Assembly (NCBI RefSeq): GCF_029319185.1 | Contig: NZ_CP119754.1 | Span: 1,674,001-1,738,000 of the forward strand | Source: Superficieibacter sp. HKU1 | GTDB lineage: Bacteria > Pseudomonadota > Gammaproteobacteria > Enterobacterales > Enterobacteriaceae | Direction: 5' to 3' | Length of the DNA stretch: 64,000 nt | In this document: in pieces, positions 1-10,918 of the stretch | Numbering within the stretch: the stretch's first letter is position 1 | Layout of the letters: each line of letters opens with the position of its first letter | The notes under the pieces: generated by a model | The model's input: only the letters and a program-made list of their open reading frames with translations | Database searches by the model: none | What the model was told of the DNA's origin: nothing | Translations under genes and position numbers: made by a program

Positions 1-155
1 AGCAGGGCAAGGCGGTTATAGTCACGAATAACTTTCCAGACGTCTTCCCAGTTCACCTTTTTGGCGTAAATAACCAGCAGGACCGCTACGGCAATAAAAA
101 ACAGCCAGGTGAGAATTTTTTTCGCCAGCCGCCAGCGAGGATGTGATTTAGCCAT
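1..155 (-). CDS. ybhN: YbhN inner membrane protein, N-terminal fragment
   Basis: The first 51 codons of a gene that runs off the left edge of the window. The translation begins [19 protein letters not shown] and continues into a hydrophobic segment, which matches the start of E. coli YbhN, a multi-pass inner-membrane protein related to lysylphosphatidylglycerol synthase membrane domains. Its ATG (153-155) overlaps the clsB stop codon by one base, so it is the third gene of a ybhP-clsB-ybhN operon. The link to cardiolipin metabolism is inferred from this operon; its biochemical activity is not visible here. Confidence 0.88.
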   Translation of the reverse strand, partial: MAKSHPRWRLAKKILTWLFFIAVAVLLVIYAKKVNWEDVWKVIRDYNRLAL

Positions 156-1396
156 CAGGATTTCACTCCGGAATTTTCGGTCTCAACGCGATCCTGCGTT
201 TCAAGCTCTGGTTGCACCGGCGGATCAACCTCTGCCAGCAGTGGCGTATGGGCCGGAAGCCAGCCCACCAGCGCCGGGAAATGACGCAGGAAGTGGAACA
301 CCACGACGCTCTTGCCCAGATTCCACCAGGTTCGCTTCGGCATCATGGTTTCATCCACCAGCTTGCAATCTTTGCTGATAATGGCCTCCAGATTTTCCCG
401 CAGCGTCTGGTTAAATTCCCGGTCGTGGATGATCAGGTTGGCTTCAAGATTCAGCGACAGACTGAGCGGGTCAAGGTTGCTGGAGCCGACGGTGGCCCAG
501 TGATCGTCCATCAGCGCCACTTTACCGTGTAGCGGGCGGCGGCAATACTCATAGACATCGACGCCGCCTTTAATCAGGTAGTTATACAGCAGCCGCGCGC
601 CGACTTTGACAATCGGCATATCCGGCTCGCCCTGAACGATCAGCTTAACCTTAACGCCACGACGCGCGGCATTACGCATGGCGTGCAGCAAACGGTAGCC
701 GGGGAAGAAGTAGGCGTTGGCGATAATCACTTCCCGGCGGGCATTGGCCAGCATTTTCAAATAGTGGCGTTCAATATCGTCACGGTGCTCTTCGTTATCG
801 CGCCAGACAAACAGCGCCTGCGCTTCGCCCGGCTTGCGGTTTTCCACCGCGCGGTGATGGCGTCGCCACCAGCGGCGCACCGAGGCGTTACCCGGCAGAT
901 TTTCCACTTCAAATTGCAGAATATCCTGTACCACCGGGCCCTCAATGCGGATGGCATAATCCTGCTTCGCCTGCGGACCATAGCTGGACATATGCTCGTC
1001 GGAATAGTTAATCCCGCCAACGAAGGCAATGTCGGTGTCGATAACCACGATTTTGCGGTGCATGCGGCGGAAAACGTTGGTGCGCATGCCCATCATTCGC
1101 GGGCGCGGATCGTAATAGCGGAACACCACGCCCGCCGCCGTCAGTTCGTTAACGAAGTTGTCGCTCAGATCCGGCGAACCATAACCGTCAAGCAGCACGT
1201 CAATTTTTACGCCGCGCTGCGCCGCACGCAACAGCACCGCGTGCAGCTGTTTACCCACGTCATCTTCAAACCAGATAAAACTTTCGAGAATAACCCGACT
1301 TTTGGCGTCATCAATGGCGGCATGTACCGCCGGATAAAACTGATCGCCGTTCTCCAGTAACTCGATGCGGTTTCCCTCTCGCCAGTCACATTTCAT
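155..1396 (-). CDS. clsB: Cardiolipin synthase B
   Basis: Phospholipase D-superfamily enzyme that makes cardiolipin from phosphatidylglycerol at the inner membrane. The 413-residue length equals that of E. coli ClsB. Both HKD motifs are intact: H113-K115-D120 (HRKIVVID, followed by GGIN) and H290-K292-D297 (HGKVALMD, followed by GSSNLD). There is no N-terminal membrane anchor, which is the usual difference between ClsB and ClsA. The ATG overlaps the ybhP stop as ATGA, indicating translational coupling in ybhP-clsB-ybhN. Confidence 0.95.
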   Translation of the reverse strand: MKCDWREGNRIELLENGDQFYPAVHAAIDDAKSRVILESFIWFEDDVGKQLHAVLLRAAQRGVKIDVLLDGYGSPDLSDNFVNELTAAGVVFRYYDPRPRMMGMRTNVFRRMHRKIVVIDTDIAFVGGINYSDEHMSSYGPQAKQDYAIRIEGPVVQDILQFEVENLPGNASVRRWWRRHHRAVENRKPGEAQALFVWRDNEEHRDDIERHYLKMLANARREVIIANAYFFPGYRLLHAMRNAARRGVKVKLIVQGEPDMPIVKVGARLLYNYLIKGGVDVYEYCRRPLHGKVALMDDHWATVGSSNLDPLSLSLNLEANLIIHDREFNQTLRENLEAIISKDCKLVDETMMPKRTWWNLGKSVVVFHFLRHFPALVGWLPAHTPLLAEVDPPVQPELETQDRVETENSGVKS

Positions 1397-2154
1397 AAGT
1401 GGATCTCCGCACTCAGGGGGGCATGATCGGACAGGTGACGCCAGTGGCGTAAGAGCAGCGCTGAAGGACTACTGGCATGCGCGTTCTTCACATAAATACG
1501 ATCAAGGCGCAATAAAGGAAAACGCACGGGGAATGTGCGTGCCGGTCGGCCTTTAGCCCGGCTAAATATCTCTTCCAGGCCGGCCCGGGATTTCAGTGGA
1601 TAATTGGCCTTTTGTCGCCAGTCATTGAAATCGCCTGCCACTATCACCGGTTCGCCCTCGGGAAAGGTATTTACCCAGTCGGCGAGCATGGTAAGCTGCG
1701 CCTGACGATGGGCTTCACGCAGTCCCAGATGAACACAAATAACATGGATCGGATGACCGAGATCCGGCGGAACGATGCGGCAATAAAGCAGACCGCGCTT
1801 TTCACTGCCGTCAACGGATACGTCGCGATTCTCATAATGTTCAATAGGATAGCGTGATAGCACCGCGTTGCCGTGATGGCCTTCCGGATAGACGGCATTG
1901 CGGCCATACGCAAAATCACTCCACATGGTATCCGCCAGAAACTCGTAATGGGTGGTATCCGGCCAGTTCTCCACGTGCAGCGGATGTACTTCATGCGCGC
2001 CCATCACTTCCTGAAGGCACACGATATCGGCACCTACGGTGCGTACCGCATCACGCAACTCAGGCAAAATAAAGCGTCGGTTAAATGCGGTGAATCCTTT
2101 GTGTGTATTAATCGTCAGTATTTTTAATGAAAAATGCCGTGCGTGTTGGGTCAT
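1393..2154 (-). CDS. ybhP: YbhP, endonuclease/exonuclease/phosphatase-family protein
   Basis: A 253-residue member of the EEP (DNase I-like) superfamily, the same length as E. coli YbhP. Family motifs are visible: LQEVMG near the N-terminus (metal-binding Glu), GDFNDWRQ in the middle and [10 protein letters not shown] at the C-terminus (catalytic Asp-His). It is the first gene of the operon with clsB and ybhN. The substrate is not established. Members of the superfamily cleave nucleic acids, phosphoinositides or sphingolipids, and the pairing with a cardiolipin synthase makes a lipid phosphodiester plausible, but that is inference from position. Confidence 0.9.
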   Translation of the reverse strand: MTQHARHFSLKILTINTHKGFTAFNRRFILPELRDAVRTVGADIVCLQEVMGAHEVHPLHVENWPDTTHYEFLADTMWSDFAYGRNAVYPEGHHGNAVLSRYPIEHYENRDVSVDGSEKRGLLYCRIVPPDLGHPIHVICVHLGLREAHRQAQLTMLADWVNTFPEGEPVIVAGDFNDWRQKANYPLKSRAGLEEIFSRAKGRPARTFPVRFPLLRLDRIYVKNAHASSPSALLLRHWRHLSDHAPLSAEIHL

Positions 2155-2286
2155 AATTCTCCTGCCAGCGTCACTGTCCTGTTTAAAATAGTGTAGTAGG
2201 CGTCACAAAAAGATGCGTTGTTACGGAATTTTCCGTAAAGTCCGGTAGTCTGAGATATCAGTTAAAAATTCTTCAGGAGAAATGCC

Positions 2287-2697
2287 ATGAAGTGGCAACA
2301 ACGTGTTCGTGTCGCAACGGGTCTCAGTTGCTGGCAGATTGTGTTGCATTTGCTGATTGTGGCGCTATTGGTAGCCAGCTGGATGGGCGGCATAATGGTC
2401 CGTGTCGGGCTGGGCTTATGCGTAGTTTACAGCGTGACGGTCGTGCTGATGCTGGCGTTGCAGCGCCACCACGACAGGCGCTGGCGCGACGTGGCCGACG
2501 TTCTGGAAGAGCTGACCACCACCTGGTACTTTGGCACCGCGCTGATTGTGCTGTGGCTGATCTCCCGCGTCGTGCACAATAATCTTCTGCTGGCCGTGGT
2601 CGGGCTGGCGATCCTGGCGGGGCCGGCGGTGGTTTCGCTGCTGGCGAAAGATAAAAAGTTAAGCAATCTTGCGCCGAAACATCATATACGCCACTGA
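2287..2697 (+). CDS. ybhQ: YbhQ inner membrane protein
   Basis: A small hydrophobic protein of 136 residues with about four predicted membrane segments (roughly residues 17-35, 38-57, 80-98 and 101-120) and a positively charged C-terminal tail. It matches E. coli YbhQ in length, position and orientation, lying divergent from ybhP. An SD sequence (CAGGAGA) precedes the ATG. No enzymatic motif is visible and the function is unknown. Its 3' end overlaps the convergent ybhR coding region by 39 bases. Confidence 0.85.
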   Translation: MKWQQRVRVATGLSCWQIVLHLLIVALLVASWMGGIMVRVGLGLCVVYSVTVVLMLALQRHHDRRWRDVADVLEELTTTWYFGTALIVLWLISRVVHNNLLLAVVGLAILAGPAVVSLLAKDKKLSNLAPKHHIRH

Positions 2698-3765
2698 TCC
2701 CGTGGTGGCCGCTATCACCAGTAGCGGCCACAGGCTTCCCCAGATAATCTCCAGACTCGCATCCTTCAAATAAATCTGCTTGGTGATATCGGTAAAGTGG
2801 CGGATTGGATTGACCCACGTCAGGTTCTGCAACCATACCGGCATATTCTCAACGGGCGAAACGTAGCCGGAAAGCAGAATGGCGGGCATCATAAAGACGA
2901 AGACGCCGATAAACGCCTGCTGCTGGGTCGAACACAGCGACGAAATCAGCAGCCCAAATCCTACCAGCGACAGGCCATAGATGATCATCGTGAAGTAAAA
3001 CAGCCCCAGCGACCCGGCGAAGGGAATATGGTAGGCCCAGATACCAACGGCCAGTACCACTGAAGCCTGAAACATCGCCACCACCAGCGCCGGGACCGCC
3101 TTGCCGATAAATATTTGCCAGGTTGCCAGGGGCGACACCAGGAGCTGATCCAGGGTTCCCTGTTCGCGTTCGCGCGCGACGGAAAGCGAGGTGACAATCA
3201 TCACGCCAATGGTGGTGATCATTGCAATCAATGACGGCACGATAAACCATTTGTAATCCAGATTCGGGTTATACCAGTTGCGCACCACCAGTTCGCTGTT
3301 GTTAGGCTTCGGCTGATTTTCGGTTAGCTCCAGTTGGTAGTTTTTGACGATCTGCTGGAGGTAGTTGGCGGCGATTTGCGCGCTGTTAGAATTGCGCCCG
3401 TCAAGAATAAGCTGCATGGGGGCTGGCTGAAGGGCATCAAGATTACGTGAGAAATCTGCCGGGAAGCGTACCAGCAGCAGCGCCTTTTGCCTGTCCAGGG
3501 TCGGCTGGATCTCCTGCGGGCTTCTTAGCAGCAGGACATGGGTAAAGGCTTTCGCACGGGCAAAACGCTGGGTTAGCTCAACGGCATGTTTACCGTTATC
3601 TTCGTTATATATAGCGATAGTGGCGTTGCTCACCTCAAGCGTGGCGGCAAACGGAAACAAAAATACCTGGATCAGCACCGGCAGAATCAAAATGGCGCGC
3701 GTCTGCGGTTCACGCAGCAGCGACTGGAGCTCTTTGCGAATTAACGTCCATAAGCGATAAAACAT
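2659..3765 (-). CDS. ybhR: ABC exporter permease YbhR
   Basis: Inner-membrane permease of the ABC-2 type, 368 residues as in E. coli. One N-terminal membrane helix (about residues 25-45) is followed by a long periplasmic domain and then five helices, with the typical [16 protein letters not shown] loop near residues 198-213. It forms the membrane channel together with YbhS and is powered by YbhF, with YbhG as periplasmic adaptor. In E. coli this exporter has been linked to cefoperazone and chloramphenicol sensitivity and to Na+/H+ export. The strong SD (CAGGAGA) lies in the short gap after ybhS. It is the last gene of cecR-ybhGFSR and overlaps ybhQ tail to tail. Confidence 0.93.
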   Translation of the reverse strand: MFYRLWTLIRKELQSLLREPQTRAILILPVLIQVFLFPFAATLEVSNATIAIYNEDNGKHAVELTQRFARAKAFTHVLLLRSPQEIQPTLDRQKALLLVRFPADFSRNLDALQPAPMQLILDGRNSNSAQIAANYLQQIVKNYQLELTENQPKPNNSELVVRNWYNPNLDYKWFIVPSLIAMITTIGVMIVTSLSVAREREQGTLDQLLVSPLATWQIFIGKAVPALVVAMFQASVVLAVGIWAYHIPFAGSLGLFYFTMIIYGLSLVGFGLLISSLCSTQQQAFIGVFVFMMPAILLSGYVSPVENMPVWLQNLTWVNPIRHFTDITKQIYLKDASLEIIWGSLWPLLVIAATTGSVAYMMFRRKIA

Positions 3766-3783
3766 AGCGTCTCCTGTTAACTA

Positions 3784-4917
3784 TCAATCCAGCCGCCGTT
3801 TGGTTTTCATCCACGTCAGCCCGATAAACATCACCGCCGAGGCAATCAAAAACAGCACGTTTATTACCAGCACCGTGGGAATATTGCCCGCCAGAAACAG
3901 GCTTTGCAGCGTATTGACGAAATAACGCGCCGGGATGATATAGGTCACCACCCGGATTGCCGCGGGCATACTGTCTATCTGGAAAATAAACCCGGACAGC
4001 ATAATCGACGGTAAAAACGCGGCGTTCAGCGCCACCTGCGCGGCGTTAAACTGGTTGCGGGTAATGGTGGATATCAGCAATCCCATACCCAGCGTGCTGA
4101 GTAAAAACAGGCTGGTGGTAATAAACAGTACCAGCAGCGAACCGCGGTACGGCACGCCGAGAATAAACACCGATACCAGCATGCACAGCAGCATCGCCAG
4201 CATGCCGAGAAAATAGTAGGGAATAAGCTTGCATAACAGCAGTTCAGTGCGCGTCACTTCGGTCGAAAGGAGCGCCTCCATCGTACCGCGCTCCCATTCT
4301 CGCGCCACCACCAGCGAGGTGAGGATCGCGCCGATCACCGTCATAATAATGGTCACCGCCCCGGGAATGATAAAGTGCTGGCTGATCGCCGCCGGATTGA
4401 ACCAGTAGCGGGTCTGCACATCTATTAACGGCTCAAAATGTTCACCCCGATCCTCCGCCCGCTGCATTTGCCAGATTTGCCAGATCCCCTCGACATACCC
4501 CTGCACAAAGTTAGCGGTGTTCGGCTCGCTGCCGTCGGTAATCACCTGAATGGGGGCATCGTCGCCGTCACGCGCCATCTTGCGCGCAAAGTCTGTCGGG
4601 AGCACCACGATCCCGCGAATACGCCCGGCCTGCATCAGCCCGACAAGCTGCTGGCGACTGTCGCTGATGGTGGCATCAATATATGGCGAACCGGTCATCG
4701 CATGGGTGAAGTCCAGCGCCTCTTCGCTGTGCTGCTCCAGCAAAATACCGACCCGCAGCTTACTGGAGTCAAGATTAATGCCGTAGCCGAAGATAAACAG
4801 CAGCAGCAGGGGGATCACCACGGCAATCAGCCAGGTGCTCGGATCGCGAACGATTTGCCGCGTCTCTTTGACGCACAGGGCGCGGACGCGTCGCCAGGAA
4901 AGGGTGCTATTGCGCAT
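3784..4917 (-). CDS. ybhS: ABC exporter permease YbhS
   Basis: Second ABC-2 permease of the YbhFSR exporter, paralogous to YbhR and with the same plan: N-terminal helix, periplasmic domain, then five helices with the loop [18 protein letters not shown] place the start at 4917 (protein [15 protein letters not shown], 377 residues as in E. coli). An AAGGAG sequence sits 7 bases upstream of that ATG but is only one base from the alternative ATG at 4923. The start lies inside the 3' end of ybhF (11-base overlap), which indicates translational coupling. Confidence 0.93.
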   Translation of the reverse strand: MRNSTLSWRRVRALCVKETRQIVRDPSTWLIAVVIPLLLLFIFGYGINLDSSKLRVGILLEQHSEEALDFTHAMTGSPYIDATISDSRQQLVGLMQAGRIRGIVVLPTDFARKMARDGDDAPIQVITDGSEPNTANFVQGYVEGIWQIWQMQRAEDRGEHFEPLIDVQTRYWFNPAAISQHFIIPGAVTIIMTVIGAILTSLVVAREWERGTMEALLSTEVTRTELLLCKLIPYYFLGMLAMLLCMLVSVFILGVPYRGSLLVLFITTSLFLLSTLGMGLLISTITRNQFNAAQVALNAAFLPSIMLSGFIFQIDSMPAAIRVVTYIIPARYFVNTLQSLFLAGNIPTVLVINVLFLIASAVMFIGLTWMKTKRRLD

Positions 4918-6646
4918 CGGCATGCTCCTTATCCCAGTTATTGATAAGCGTGATGAATGCCTCTTCCATGGTGGGGTCAGTTTGTTGATCGTCAGCGGCC
5001 TGGGCTTTCAGATCGTCCGGCGTACCGTGGGCGATAAGCTTGCCGCGATACACCAGCCCGATGCGATCGCAGTATTCCGCCTCATCCATAAAGTGTGTCG
5101 TAACCATCACCGTCACCCCTTTTTCCACCATGCTATTAATGTGCAGCCAGAATTCGCGGCGGGTGAGGGGATCGACGCCGGAGGTCGGCTCATCAAGAAA
5201 CAGAATGTCCGGCTCGTGCATTAGCGAGCAGGCCAGCGCCAGCCGCTGCTTGAAGCCCAGCGGCAGCGCGTCGGTGGCGTGGCCAGCGATACTTTTCAGG
5301 CCGAACGCCTCGCTCATGCGGGAGATTTTTTCATTCTGCGCGCGTCCCCGCAGCCCGTAGACCCCGGAGAAGAAACGCAGATTTTGTTCAACGGTCAGGT
5401 TGCCGTAGAGGGAAAATTTCTGCGCCATATAGCCCAGATGCTGCCGCGCCTTGCCGGAACTGACCTTGAGATCCATATCCAGTACCAGCGCTTTGCCGGA
5501 GGTCGGCACCAGCAGGCCGCACATCATTTTGAAGGTGGTGGATTTACCCGCGCCGTTCGGCCCCAGCAGGCCAAAAATCTCTCCACGTTTGACGGTAAAA
5601 TCCACGTGATCGGTGGCAGCGAAATCCCCGAACTTTTTAGTAAGCTGTTTCGCCTCAATCACCGTTTCGCCCGGCGTCCCCTCGACCGTATGCAGGATCT
5701 CACCCAGCGGCGACTCAGCGGTGCCCGCGCCGCCCAGCAGATCGATAAACGCATCTTCAAAGCGCGGCGACGTTTCGCGCATCTCGACGTCCGGCATCCC
5801 TTCTGCACGGCGAACGTCTTCGGGGGCCGCGTCTTTTTTCAGGATCAGCCGCACCGATTTCCCCTGAATCATGCCGTCGCTGACCTGCGGCAATTTCAAC
5901 GTCCGCTGTAACAACTGACGGTTATTTTCCTGCGGGCTGTGGAGTAAAAAACTGCGCCCGCTGATAGTCCGGGTCAGCGCTTTCGGCTCACCCTGATAGA
6001 GCAACTCTCCCTCGTTCATCAGCAGCACGTCGCGACACTGTTCTGCCTCGTCGAGATAGGAGGTGCTCCAGAGGATCAGCATGCCGTCGCCCGCCAGTTC
6101 ATGCACCATCTGCCACAGTTCGCGGCGGGAAATGGGATCGACACCGACGCCCGGTTCGTCGAGGAGCAATACCTTTGGCTCACCGACCAGGGTGCAGGCC
6201 AGCCCCAGTTTTTGTTTCATTCCGCCGGACAGCTTGCCCGCTAACCGTTCGGTAAACGGCCCCAGCGAGGTAAATTGCAGCAGGCGTTCGAAGGTTTTCT
6301 GCCGGGTATCACCGGTGATACTGCGCAAATCGGCATACAGCGTCAGATTTTCCATCACCGTCAGATCTTCATACAAACCGAACTTTTGCGGCATGTAGCC
6401 GAGCACGGCATGCAGCGCGCTGTCATCAGTCATTGGATCAAAGCCGATGACGCTGGCGCTGCCGCCATCGGGTTTCAGCAGACCCGCCAGCATCCGCATC
6501 AGGGTGGTTTTGCCTGCGCCGTCGGGGCCGACCAGCCCGGTGACGTAGCCTGCGCGGATCGTGCAGTCCAGCGGGGCGACGGCGGGTTTATCCATCCCGG
6601 CAAAGCGTTTCTCCAGCCCGTTAAGGGTGATAAGCGCTTCACTCAT
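4907..6646 (-). CDS. ybhF: ABC exporter ATPase YbhF (two nucleotide-binding domains)
   Basis: Cytoplasmic ATPase with two tandem ABC domains in one chain of 579 residues. Domain 1 has Walker [10 protein letters not shown], signature LSGGMKQK and Walker [13 protein letters not shown]. Domain 2 has Walker [10 protein letters not shown], a degenerate signature LPLGFKQR and Walker [13 protein letters not shown]. The start at 6646 ([15 protein letters not shown]) fits E. coli YbhF; its ATG overlaps the end of ybhG by 8 bases. Having both ATPase domains fused while the permeases YbhR and YbhS are separate is normal for this family. The degenerate second signature is also seen in the E. coli protein. 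Confidence 0.94.
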   Translation of the reverse strand: MSEALITLNGLEKRFAGMDKPAVAPLDCTIRAGYVTGLVGPDGAGKTTLMRMLAGLLKPDGGSASVIGFDPMTDDSALHAVLGYMPQKFGLYEDLTVMENLTLYADLRSITGDTRQKTFERLLQFTSLGPFTERLAGKLSGGMKQKLGLACTLVGEPKVLLLDEPGVGVDPISRRELWQMVHELAGDGMLILWSTSYLDEAEQCRDVLLMNEGELLYQGEPKALTRTISGRSFLLHSPQENNRQLLQRTLKLPQVSDGMIQGKSVRLILKKDAAPEDVRRAEGMPDVEMRETSPRFEDAFIDLLGGAGTAESPLGEILHTVEGTPGETVIEAKQLTKKFGDFAATDHVDFTVKRGEIFGLLGPNGAGKSTTFKMMCGLLVPTSGKALVLDMDLKVSSGKARQHLGYMAQKFSLYGNLTVEQNLRFFSGVYGLRGRAQNEKISRMSEAFGLKSIAGHATDALPLGFKQRLALACSLMHEPDILFLDEPTSGVDPLTRREFWLHINSMVEKGVTVMVTTHFMDEAEYCDRIGLVYRGKLIAHGTPDDLKAQAADDQQTDPTMEEAFITLINNWDKEHADAQ

Positions 6647-7634
6647 CGGCCGCGTCCTGATCAAATCTCAGCGTGACGGGCATCCCCTGACGCAGGGCAT
6701 CGTCGGCGTCCGTCACTATAATACGCATCCGGTACACCAGATCGGTACGCAGATCCGGCGTCTCTACGGTTTTTGGCGTGAACTCCGCCGTCGGCGAAAT
6801 AAAGCCAATTTTTCCGTGGTAAGGCTTATCCGGACGACCATCGGTATAAAGCAGAATTTCACGGCCCGGCTGCGCCTGATGCAAATTGCGCTCATCTACA
6901 TACGCGCGTACCCAGACCGGACGGGTGAGCGACAGGGTGAGTACCGTACTGCCGGCGTTTAACATGCTGCCCGGCTCCACGGCGCGGGTTAATAGCGTAC
7001 CGCCGGAAGGCGCGATAAGGGTGGTATCCTGCAAATCCAGTTCAGCCTGCGCCAGCTGTGCCTGCGCCTGTTCGAGACTGGCTTTCGCCTGGGCGATTTC
7101 CTGTGGCCGGTTACCGGCGCGGAACTGGCTGAGTTTATCCTGGGCGGATTTCAGGCTGGCCTGCGCCTGATCGCGTGAGGAGCGGGCGTTTTCCAGATCG
7201 TTGGCCGAAATAGTGCGGCTTTTCCACAGCCCTTGCTGGCGCTGATAAAAGTTTTGCGCGTACTGATACGCCGCCTGCGCCTGATTAACCGCCGCGGTGG
7301 CCTGAGCAATTTCTTCCGCCCGATAACCTGCCATGGTGAGATCGTATTTCGCCTGCGCAGTTGAGACGTTGGCTTTGGCCTGTAGCAACGCATTTTGATA
7401 AGGCGCGCGATCCAGTTCGCCCAGCACTTGCCCCGCCTGAATATGATCCCCTTCGTCCACCGCCAGCGTCGCCAGCCTGCCCCCTACGCGAAAACTCATA
7501 TTCACCGTGCGGATATCCACATTGCCATACAGCGTCAACGGCTGATTCTGCCTGCTGTGGTACCACATCCAGCCACCGCCGATGGCGGCCAGCGCGATTA
7601 TCACGACCAGGGCGATAACGACAGGTTTTTTCAT
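6639..7634 (-). CDS. ybhG: HlyD-family membrane fusion protein YbhG
   Basis: Periplasmic adaptor of 331 residues for the YbhFSR exporter. It has an N-terminal membrane anchor ([21 protein letters not shown]), a lipoyl-like half near residues 40-75 ([17 protein letters not shown]), a long alanine- and glutamine-rich coiled-coil hairpin (about 75-210) and a second beta domain. The start at 7634 is supported by the upstream AGGAGCC and by homology; longer frames lack an SD and would run into cecR. It lies directly downstream of cecR, four bases after that gene's stop, so the two are co-transcribed. Confidence 0.93.
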   Translation of the reverse strand: MKKPVVIALVVIIALAAIGGGWMWYHSRQNQPLTLYGNVDIRTVNMSFRVGGRLATLAVDEGDHIQAGQVLGELDRAPYQNALLQAKANVSTAQAKYDLTMAGYRAEEIAQATAAVNQAQAAYQYAQNFYQRQQGLWKSRTISANDLENARSSRDQAQASLKSAQDKLSQFRAGNRPQEIAQAKASLEQAQAQLAQAELDLQDTTLIAPSGGTLLTRAVEPGSMLNAGSTVLTLSLTRPVWVRAYVDERNLHQAQPGREILLYTDGRPDKPYHGKIGFISPTAEFTPKTVETPDLRTDLVYRMRIIVTDADDALRQGMPVTLRFDQDAADE

Positions 7635-7638
7635 GGCT

Positions 7639-8307
7639 TCAGGCTCCTTTCGATAATCCGTGCAGAATAAGATCGATATGACTGGCAATGGTCTGGTAAA
7701 TGAGCGCCGTTTTCTCATCGTCAAACTGCGACCAGCCGGTACGAAGCAGAATGGTTTCCCGTACCAGGCGGAAGGCAAGGATCTCGCCGAGCAGGGCATG
7801 GGTATGCAAAATCGTACGCGTGTCTGTGGCGTCAAGCCCGGTAAATGCGGCGATGAGATGTGTCATGTGCGTGTGCATCGGGGCGATCACCCGATCGTGA
7901 ATAAGCCGGTAGGCGGCCGTCGGCGCGAGCTGCTCGCGAGAGATAAATTTGCTCAGGTTAACCGTTTCATCGCGGGTCAGCAGGGCGATCATATTCTCAC
8001 AGGCGTTCAGGATCAGCGCGCGGATGGCCGCTTTGTCTGGCACTGGCTGCGCCAGCAGTTTTTCCGCCGCCTCGGTATGCGGTTGAAATTGCGCGTTGAT
8101 AAAATCCGCAATCCACTGCGCGCAGGCGAGGTACAGATCCTCTTTCGAGCCGAAATAGTAGGGGATAGCCGCAATATTTTGCCCGGCCTGGGCGGCAATC
8201 TCGCGAGTCGTGGCATTAAGGCCATATTCGCCAAACTGCGCCAGCGCCGCAGAGATCAATTGTGCTTTTGCCTGTTCACCTTTGGTGGTGGCGGGAGTGA
8301 CATTCAT
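7639..8307 (-). CDS. cecR: TetR-family repressor CecR
   Basis: TetR-type transcription factor of 222 residues (formerly YbiH). The N-terminal helix-turn-helix region covers roughly residues 14-60 ([23 protein letters not shown], then [15 protein letters not shown], the TetR hallmark). The C-terminal half is the ligand-binding and dimer domain. In E. coli CecR controls its own operon cecR-ybhGFSR and the divergent rhlE and affects cefoperazone and chloramphenicol sensitivity. A perfect palindrome suited to a TetR dimer lies 15 bases upstream of its ATG. Confidence 0.94.
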   Translation of the reverse strand: MNVTPATTKGEQAKAQLISAALAQFGEYGLNATTREIAAQAGQNIAAIPYYFGSKEDLYLACAQWIADFINAQFQPHTEAAEKLLAQPVPDKAAIRALILNACENMIALLTRDETVNLSKFISREQLAPTAAYRLIHDRVIAPMHTHMTHLIAAFTGLDATDTRTILHTHALLGEILAFRLVRETILLRTGWSQFDDEKTALIYQTIASHIDLILHGLSKGA

Positions 8308-8321
8308 GGCATACCCGAAAA

Positions 8322-8343
8322 ATTAATCAATCGATTGATTAAT
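8322..8343. promoter_or_regulatory. Probable CecR operator (22-bp perfect palindrome)
   Basis: A perfect inverted repeat with half-site ATTAATCAATC, centred between 8332 and 8333, in the divergent cecR/rhlE intergenic region. TetR-family dimers bind this kind of site, and E. coli CecR is known to act in this intergenic region. Assignment to CecR is inference from position. Confidence 0.8.
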
Positions 8344-8591
8344 AATATGAGGTAATTTTGAGCTTGTCTAACCGCGATGCCTGTTTTGTCGGATCGCTCT
8401 CAATTCGTCGCGATCGACACCAGAGAAAAGTGGCAACCAGCGGCATCCTCATCTCAGGTGGGATATTTATGCGCCACGTCACAAAAACTGCTACACTCCG
8501 CCCCTTCATGACATTGTGGTTTTTGTCATCTGCCTTATTGCTATCGCCCTGAAAACTACACCGGTAACGGTGAGGGTGATATGGAGCTGTT

Positions 8592-9932
8592 ATGTCTTTT
8601 GATACCCTTGGCCTGAGCCCTGAAATTTTGCGCGCTGTTGCAGAGCAGGGATACCGTGAGCCGACCCCCATTCAGCAGAAGGCGATCCCTGCCGTGCTGG
8701 AAGGCCGCGATATTATGGCCAGCGCCCAGACCGGGACGGGTAAAACCGCCGGATTTACGCTGCCGTTGCTTCAGCACCTTACCCAACGAGCGCCGGCAAA
8801 AGGGCAGCGCCCGGTGCGCGCGCTGATCCTGACGCCTACCCGCGAACTGGCGGCGCAGATTGGCGAAAACGTCCGTGATTACAGTAAGTACCTCAATATT
8901 CGTTCGCTGGTGGTGTTTGGCGGGGTCAGCATCAACCCGCAAATGATGAAACTGCGCGGCGGCGTAGATATTCTGGTTGCTACTCCTGGCCGTCTGCTGG
9001 ATCTGGAACATCAGAACGCGGTTAAATTAGATAACATCGAAGTACTGGTGCTGGACGAAGCCGACCGCATGCTCGACATGGGCTTTATCCACGACATCCG
9101 CCGCGTGCTGGCGAAACTGCCGCCGAAGCGTCAGAACCTGCTTTTTTCCGCCACCTTCTCCGACGACATCAAAGGGCTGGCCGAAAAGCTGCTGCGTAAC
9201 CCGCTGGAAATTGAAGTGGCGCGCCGTAATACCGCGTCTGAGCAGGTAACTCAGCACGTGCATTTCGTTGATAAGAAACGCAAACGTGAACTGCTGTCGC
9301 AGATGATTGGCGAAGGTAACTGGCAGCAGGTGCTGGTCTTTACCCGTACCAAACACGGCGCTAACCACCTGGCGGAACAGCTGAATAAAGACGGGATCCG
9401 CAGCGCGGCGATCCACGGTAATAAAAGCCAGGGTGCACGTACCCGGGCGCTGGCCGACTTTAAATCCGGCGATATTCGCGTACTGGTGGCTACCGACATC
9501 GCGGCGCGCGGTCTGGATATCGAAGAACTGCCGCACGTCGTGAACTACGAGCTGCCGAACGTCCCGGAAGATTACGTCCACCGTATTGGTCGTACCGGGC
9601 GTGCAGCGGCCACCGGCGAAGCGCTGTCGCTGGTTTGCGTTGATGAGCATAAACTGCTGCGCGATATCGAGCGCCTGCTGAAAAAAGAGATCCCGCGTAT
9701 CGCGCTGGAAGGCTACGAGCCGGATCCTTCGATTAAAGCGGAGCCCATCCAGAATGGTCGTCAGCAGCAGCGTGGCGGCGGTCGTGGACAGGGCGGCGGT
9801 GGCCGCGGTCAACAACAGCCTCGTCGCACCGACGGCGGCGCGCCGAAAGGCAGAGGCCCGCGCAGCAATGACGGCAAACCGGCCGGTGAAAAGCCGCGTC
9901 GTCCCCGTCCGCGCAAACCTTCAGCAGTATAA
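8592..9932 (+). CDS. rhlE: ATP-dependent RNA helicase RhlE
   Basis: DEAD-box RNA helicase of 446 residues involved in ribosome assembly and RNA turnover. Visible motifs in order: Q motif (PTPIQQ, about residue 25), Walker A AQTGTGKT (45-52), [17 protein letters not shown] box [15 protein letters not shown] (FSATFSDD), then the helicase C domain with [10 protein letters not shown] and HRIGRTGR. The C-terminal tail (about residue 385 on) is rich in Arg, Gly and Gln, typical of RNA-binding extensions and slightly shorter than in E. coli. SD and ATG are normal. It is divergent from cecR and shares its operator region. Confidence 0.96.
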   Translation: MSFDTLGLSPEILRAVAEQGYREPTPIQQKAIPAVLEGRDIMASAQTGTGKTAGFTLPLLQHLTQRAPAKGQRPVRALILTPTRELAAQIGENVRDYSKYLNIRSLVVFGGVSINPQMMKLRGGVDILVATPGRLLDLEHQNAVKLDNIEVLVLDEADRMLDMGFIHDIRRVLAKLPPKRQNLLFSATFSDDIKGLAEKLLRNPLEIEVARRNTASEQVTQHVHFVDKKRKRELLSQMIGEGNWQQVLVFTRTKHGANHLAEQLNKDGIRSAAIHGNKSQGARTRALADFKSGDIRVLVATDIAARGLDIEELPHVVNYELPNVPEDYVHRIGRTGRAAATGEALSLVCVDEHKLLRDIERLLKKEIPRIALEGYEPDPSIKAEPIQNGRQQQRGGGRGQGGGGRGQQQPRRTDGGAPKGRGPRSNDGKPAGEKPRRPRPRKPSAV

Positions 9933-9935
9933 TTC

Positions 9936-9965
9936 ACAGGCCGGATCGTCCGGCCTGTTTCTTTT
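9936..9965 (+). terminator. Intrinsic terminator of rhlE
   Basis: Perfect 10-bp stem (ACAGGCCGGA / TCCGGCCTGT) with a 3-base loop, followed by a T-rich tract, starting four bases after the rhlE stop. Confidence 0.85.
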
Positions 9966-10049
9966 CAGCCAGGCGCGACTTTTGTGCAGAGACGTTGTCA
10001 CTTTGCGGTCGGGTAGTTAACATAATACTCTCTACAGGGAGCATCGTTA

Positions 10050-10784
10050 ATGATTGATAAACACTCTACCGTGCCGGTCTATTTGCAACTTGAACAATAC
10101 CTTACCGGGCAAATCACCGCAGGGTTGCTGCGTCCCGGCGATGCTATTCCTTCCGAAAATGAACTCTGCCAGCAGTTCACCATTTCCCGCATGACCGCGC
10201 GTAAAGCGGTGGATTATCTGGTCCGGCAGGGTAAAGTCGAACGTCGGCGCGGGCAGGGGACATTCGTGGTGCAGAGCAGCAAAAACCTGCGCATCTCACT
10301 GCCGCTCGATCGCCATCTCTCCTCCAGCGAGGCCACGCTGGGGCTGGATGAACCGGTGGTCAATCGCCTGATATGCCTTATTCGCCAGCCCGTCACGGCT
10401 GAGATTGCACACACGCTTCTCCTTGCACCGGGTGAAGAGGTCTGGTTTATGAAACGGCTACGGCTGGTGGGCGATATTCCCTTTGTTTTTGAACAGTCGT
10501 GGATGATCGCTCAGCCGTTTGCCGATTTATGCGAAGCCGATCTGAATGCCTCAAAATACGCCTATATCAGCCGCAAAGGGTTTACCGTTGAACGGTCTGA
10601 AAAGGAGATCCGCGCCGAACTCCCCTCGCAGGAGGTGCGCGATATGTTAGGCATTAACCGCGACGAGCCAGTGCTGCATGCGACTTCTGTTGCGCTATTG
10701 CGCGATAATACCCCCTTTGAAATCTCAGAAATTTACTACAATCAGCAGCATTACCGTTTCACCCTTACCGCCGCGCGTCCCTGA
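10050..10784 (+). CDS. GntR-family regulator with UTRA domain
   Basis: Transcription regulator of 244 residues. The N-terminal winged helix (residues 5-70) shows the GntR signature LQLEQYLTGQI, then PSENELCQQFTISRMTARKAVDYLV and the wing RRRGQGTFV. The C-terminal UTRA effector domain (about 80-240) binds small molecules, usually sugar phosphates. It precedes the PTS and GH4 genes on the same strand by 134 bases, so it most likely controls them in response to a phosphorylated alpha-glucoside. The homologous position in E. coli (between rhlE and dinG) lacks this gene. SD AGGGAG precedes the ATG. Confidence 0.85.
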   Translation: MIDKHSTVPVYLQLEQYLTGQITAGLLRPGDAIPSENELCQQFTISRMTARKAVDYLVRQGKVERRRGQGTFVVQSSKNLRISLPLDRHLSSSEATLGLDEPVVNRLICLIRQPVTAEIAHTLLLAPGEEVWFMKRLRLVGDIPFVFEQSWMIAQPFADLCEADLNASKYAYISRKGFTVERSEKEIRAELPSQEVRDMLGINRDEPVLHATSVALLRDNTPFEISEIYYNQQHYRFTLTAARP

Positions 10785-10836
10785 TCGCGTCACCTGATGA
10801 TTATGTGATCAATATCCTGTTTTTAAATTAGTGGGC

Positions 10837-10867
10837 TAGACAACTATACATCCAAATCGCCTATACT
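10837..10867 (+). promoter_or_regulatory. Candidate promoter of the PTS/GH4 operon
   Basis: TAGACA (10837-10842, one mismatch to the -35 consensus) and TATACT (10862-10867, one mismatch to the -10 consensus) are separated by 19 bases, slightly long. They lie about 55 bases upstream of the PTS gene. No clear palindromic operator was found. Confidence 0.5.
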
Positions 10868-10918
10868 CCCCTTAACGTGTAGTCTGATACGTCACTTCTA
10901 CCTTACAGGGAATGCGAT

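Noticed and set aside
9027..9815. Open frame of 262 codons on the minus strand inside rhlE
   Set aside because: It is the antisense shadow of a well-supported DEAD-box gene; the product has no recognisable domain and there is no SD.
10837..10900. Possible GntR operator near the alpha-glucoside promoter (CTAGACAACTATAC and GTAGTCTGATAC)
   Set aside because: Both are imperfect and do not match each other; too weak to call an operator.
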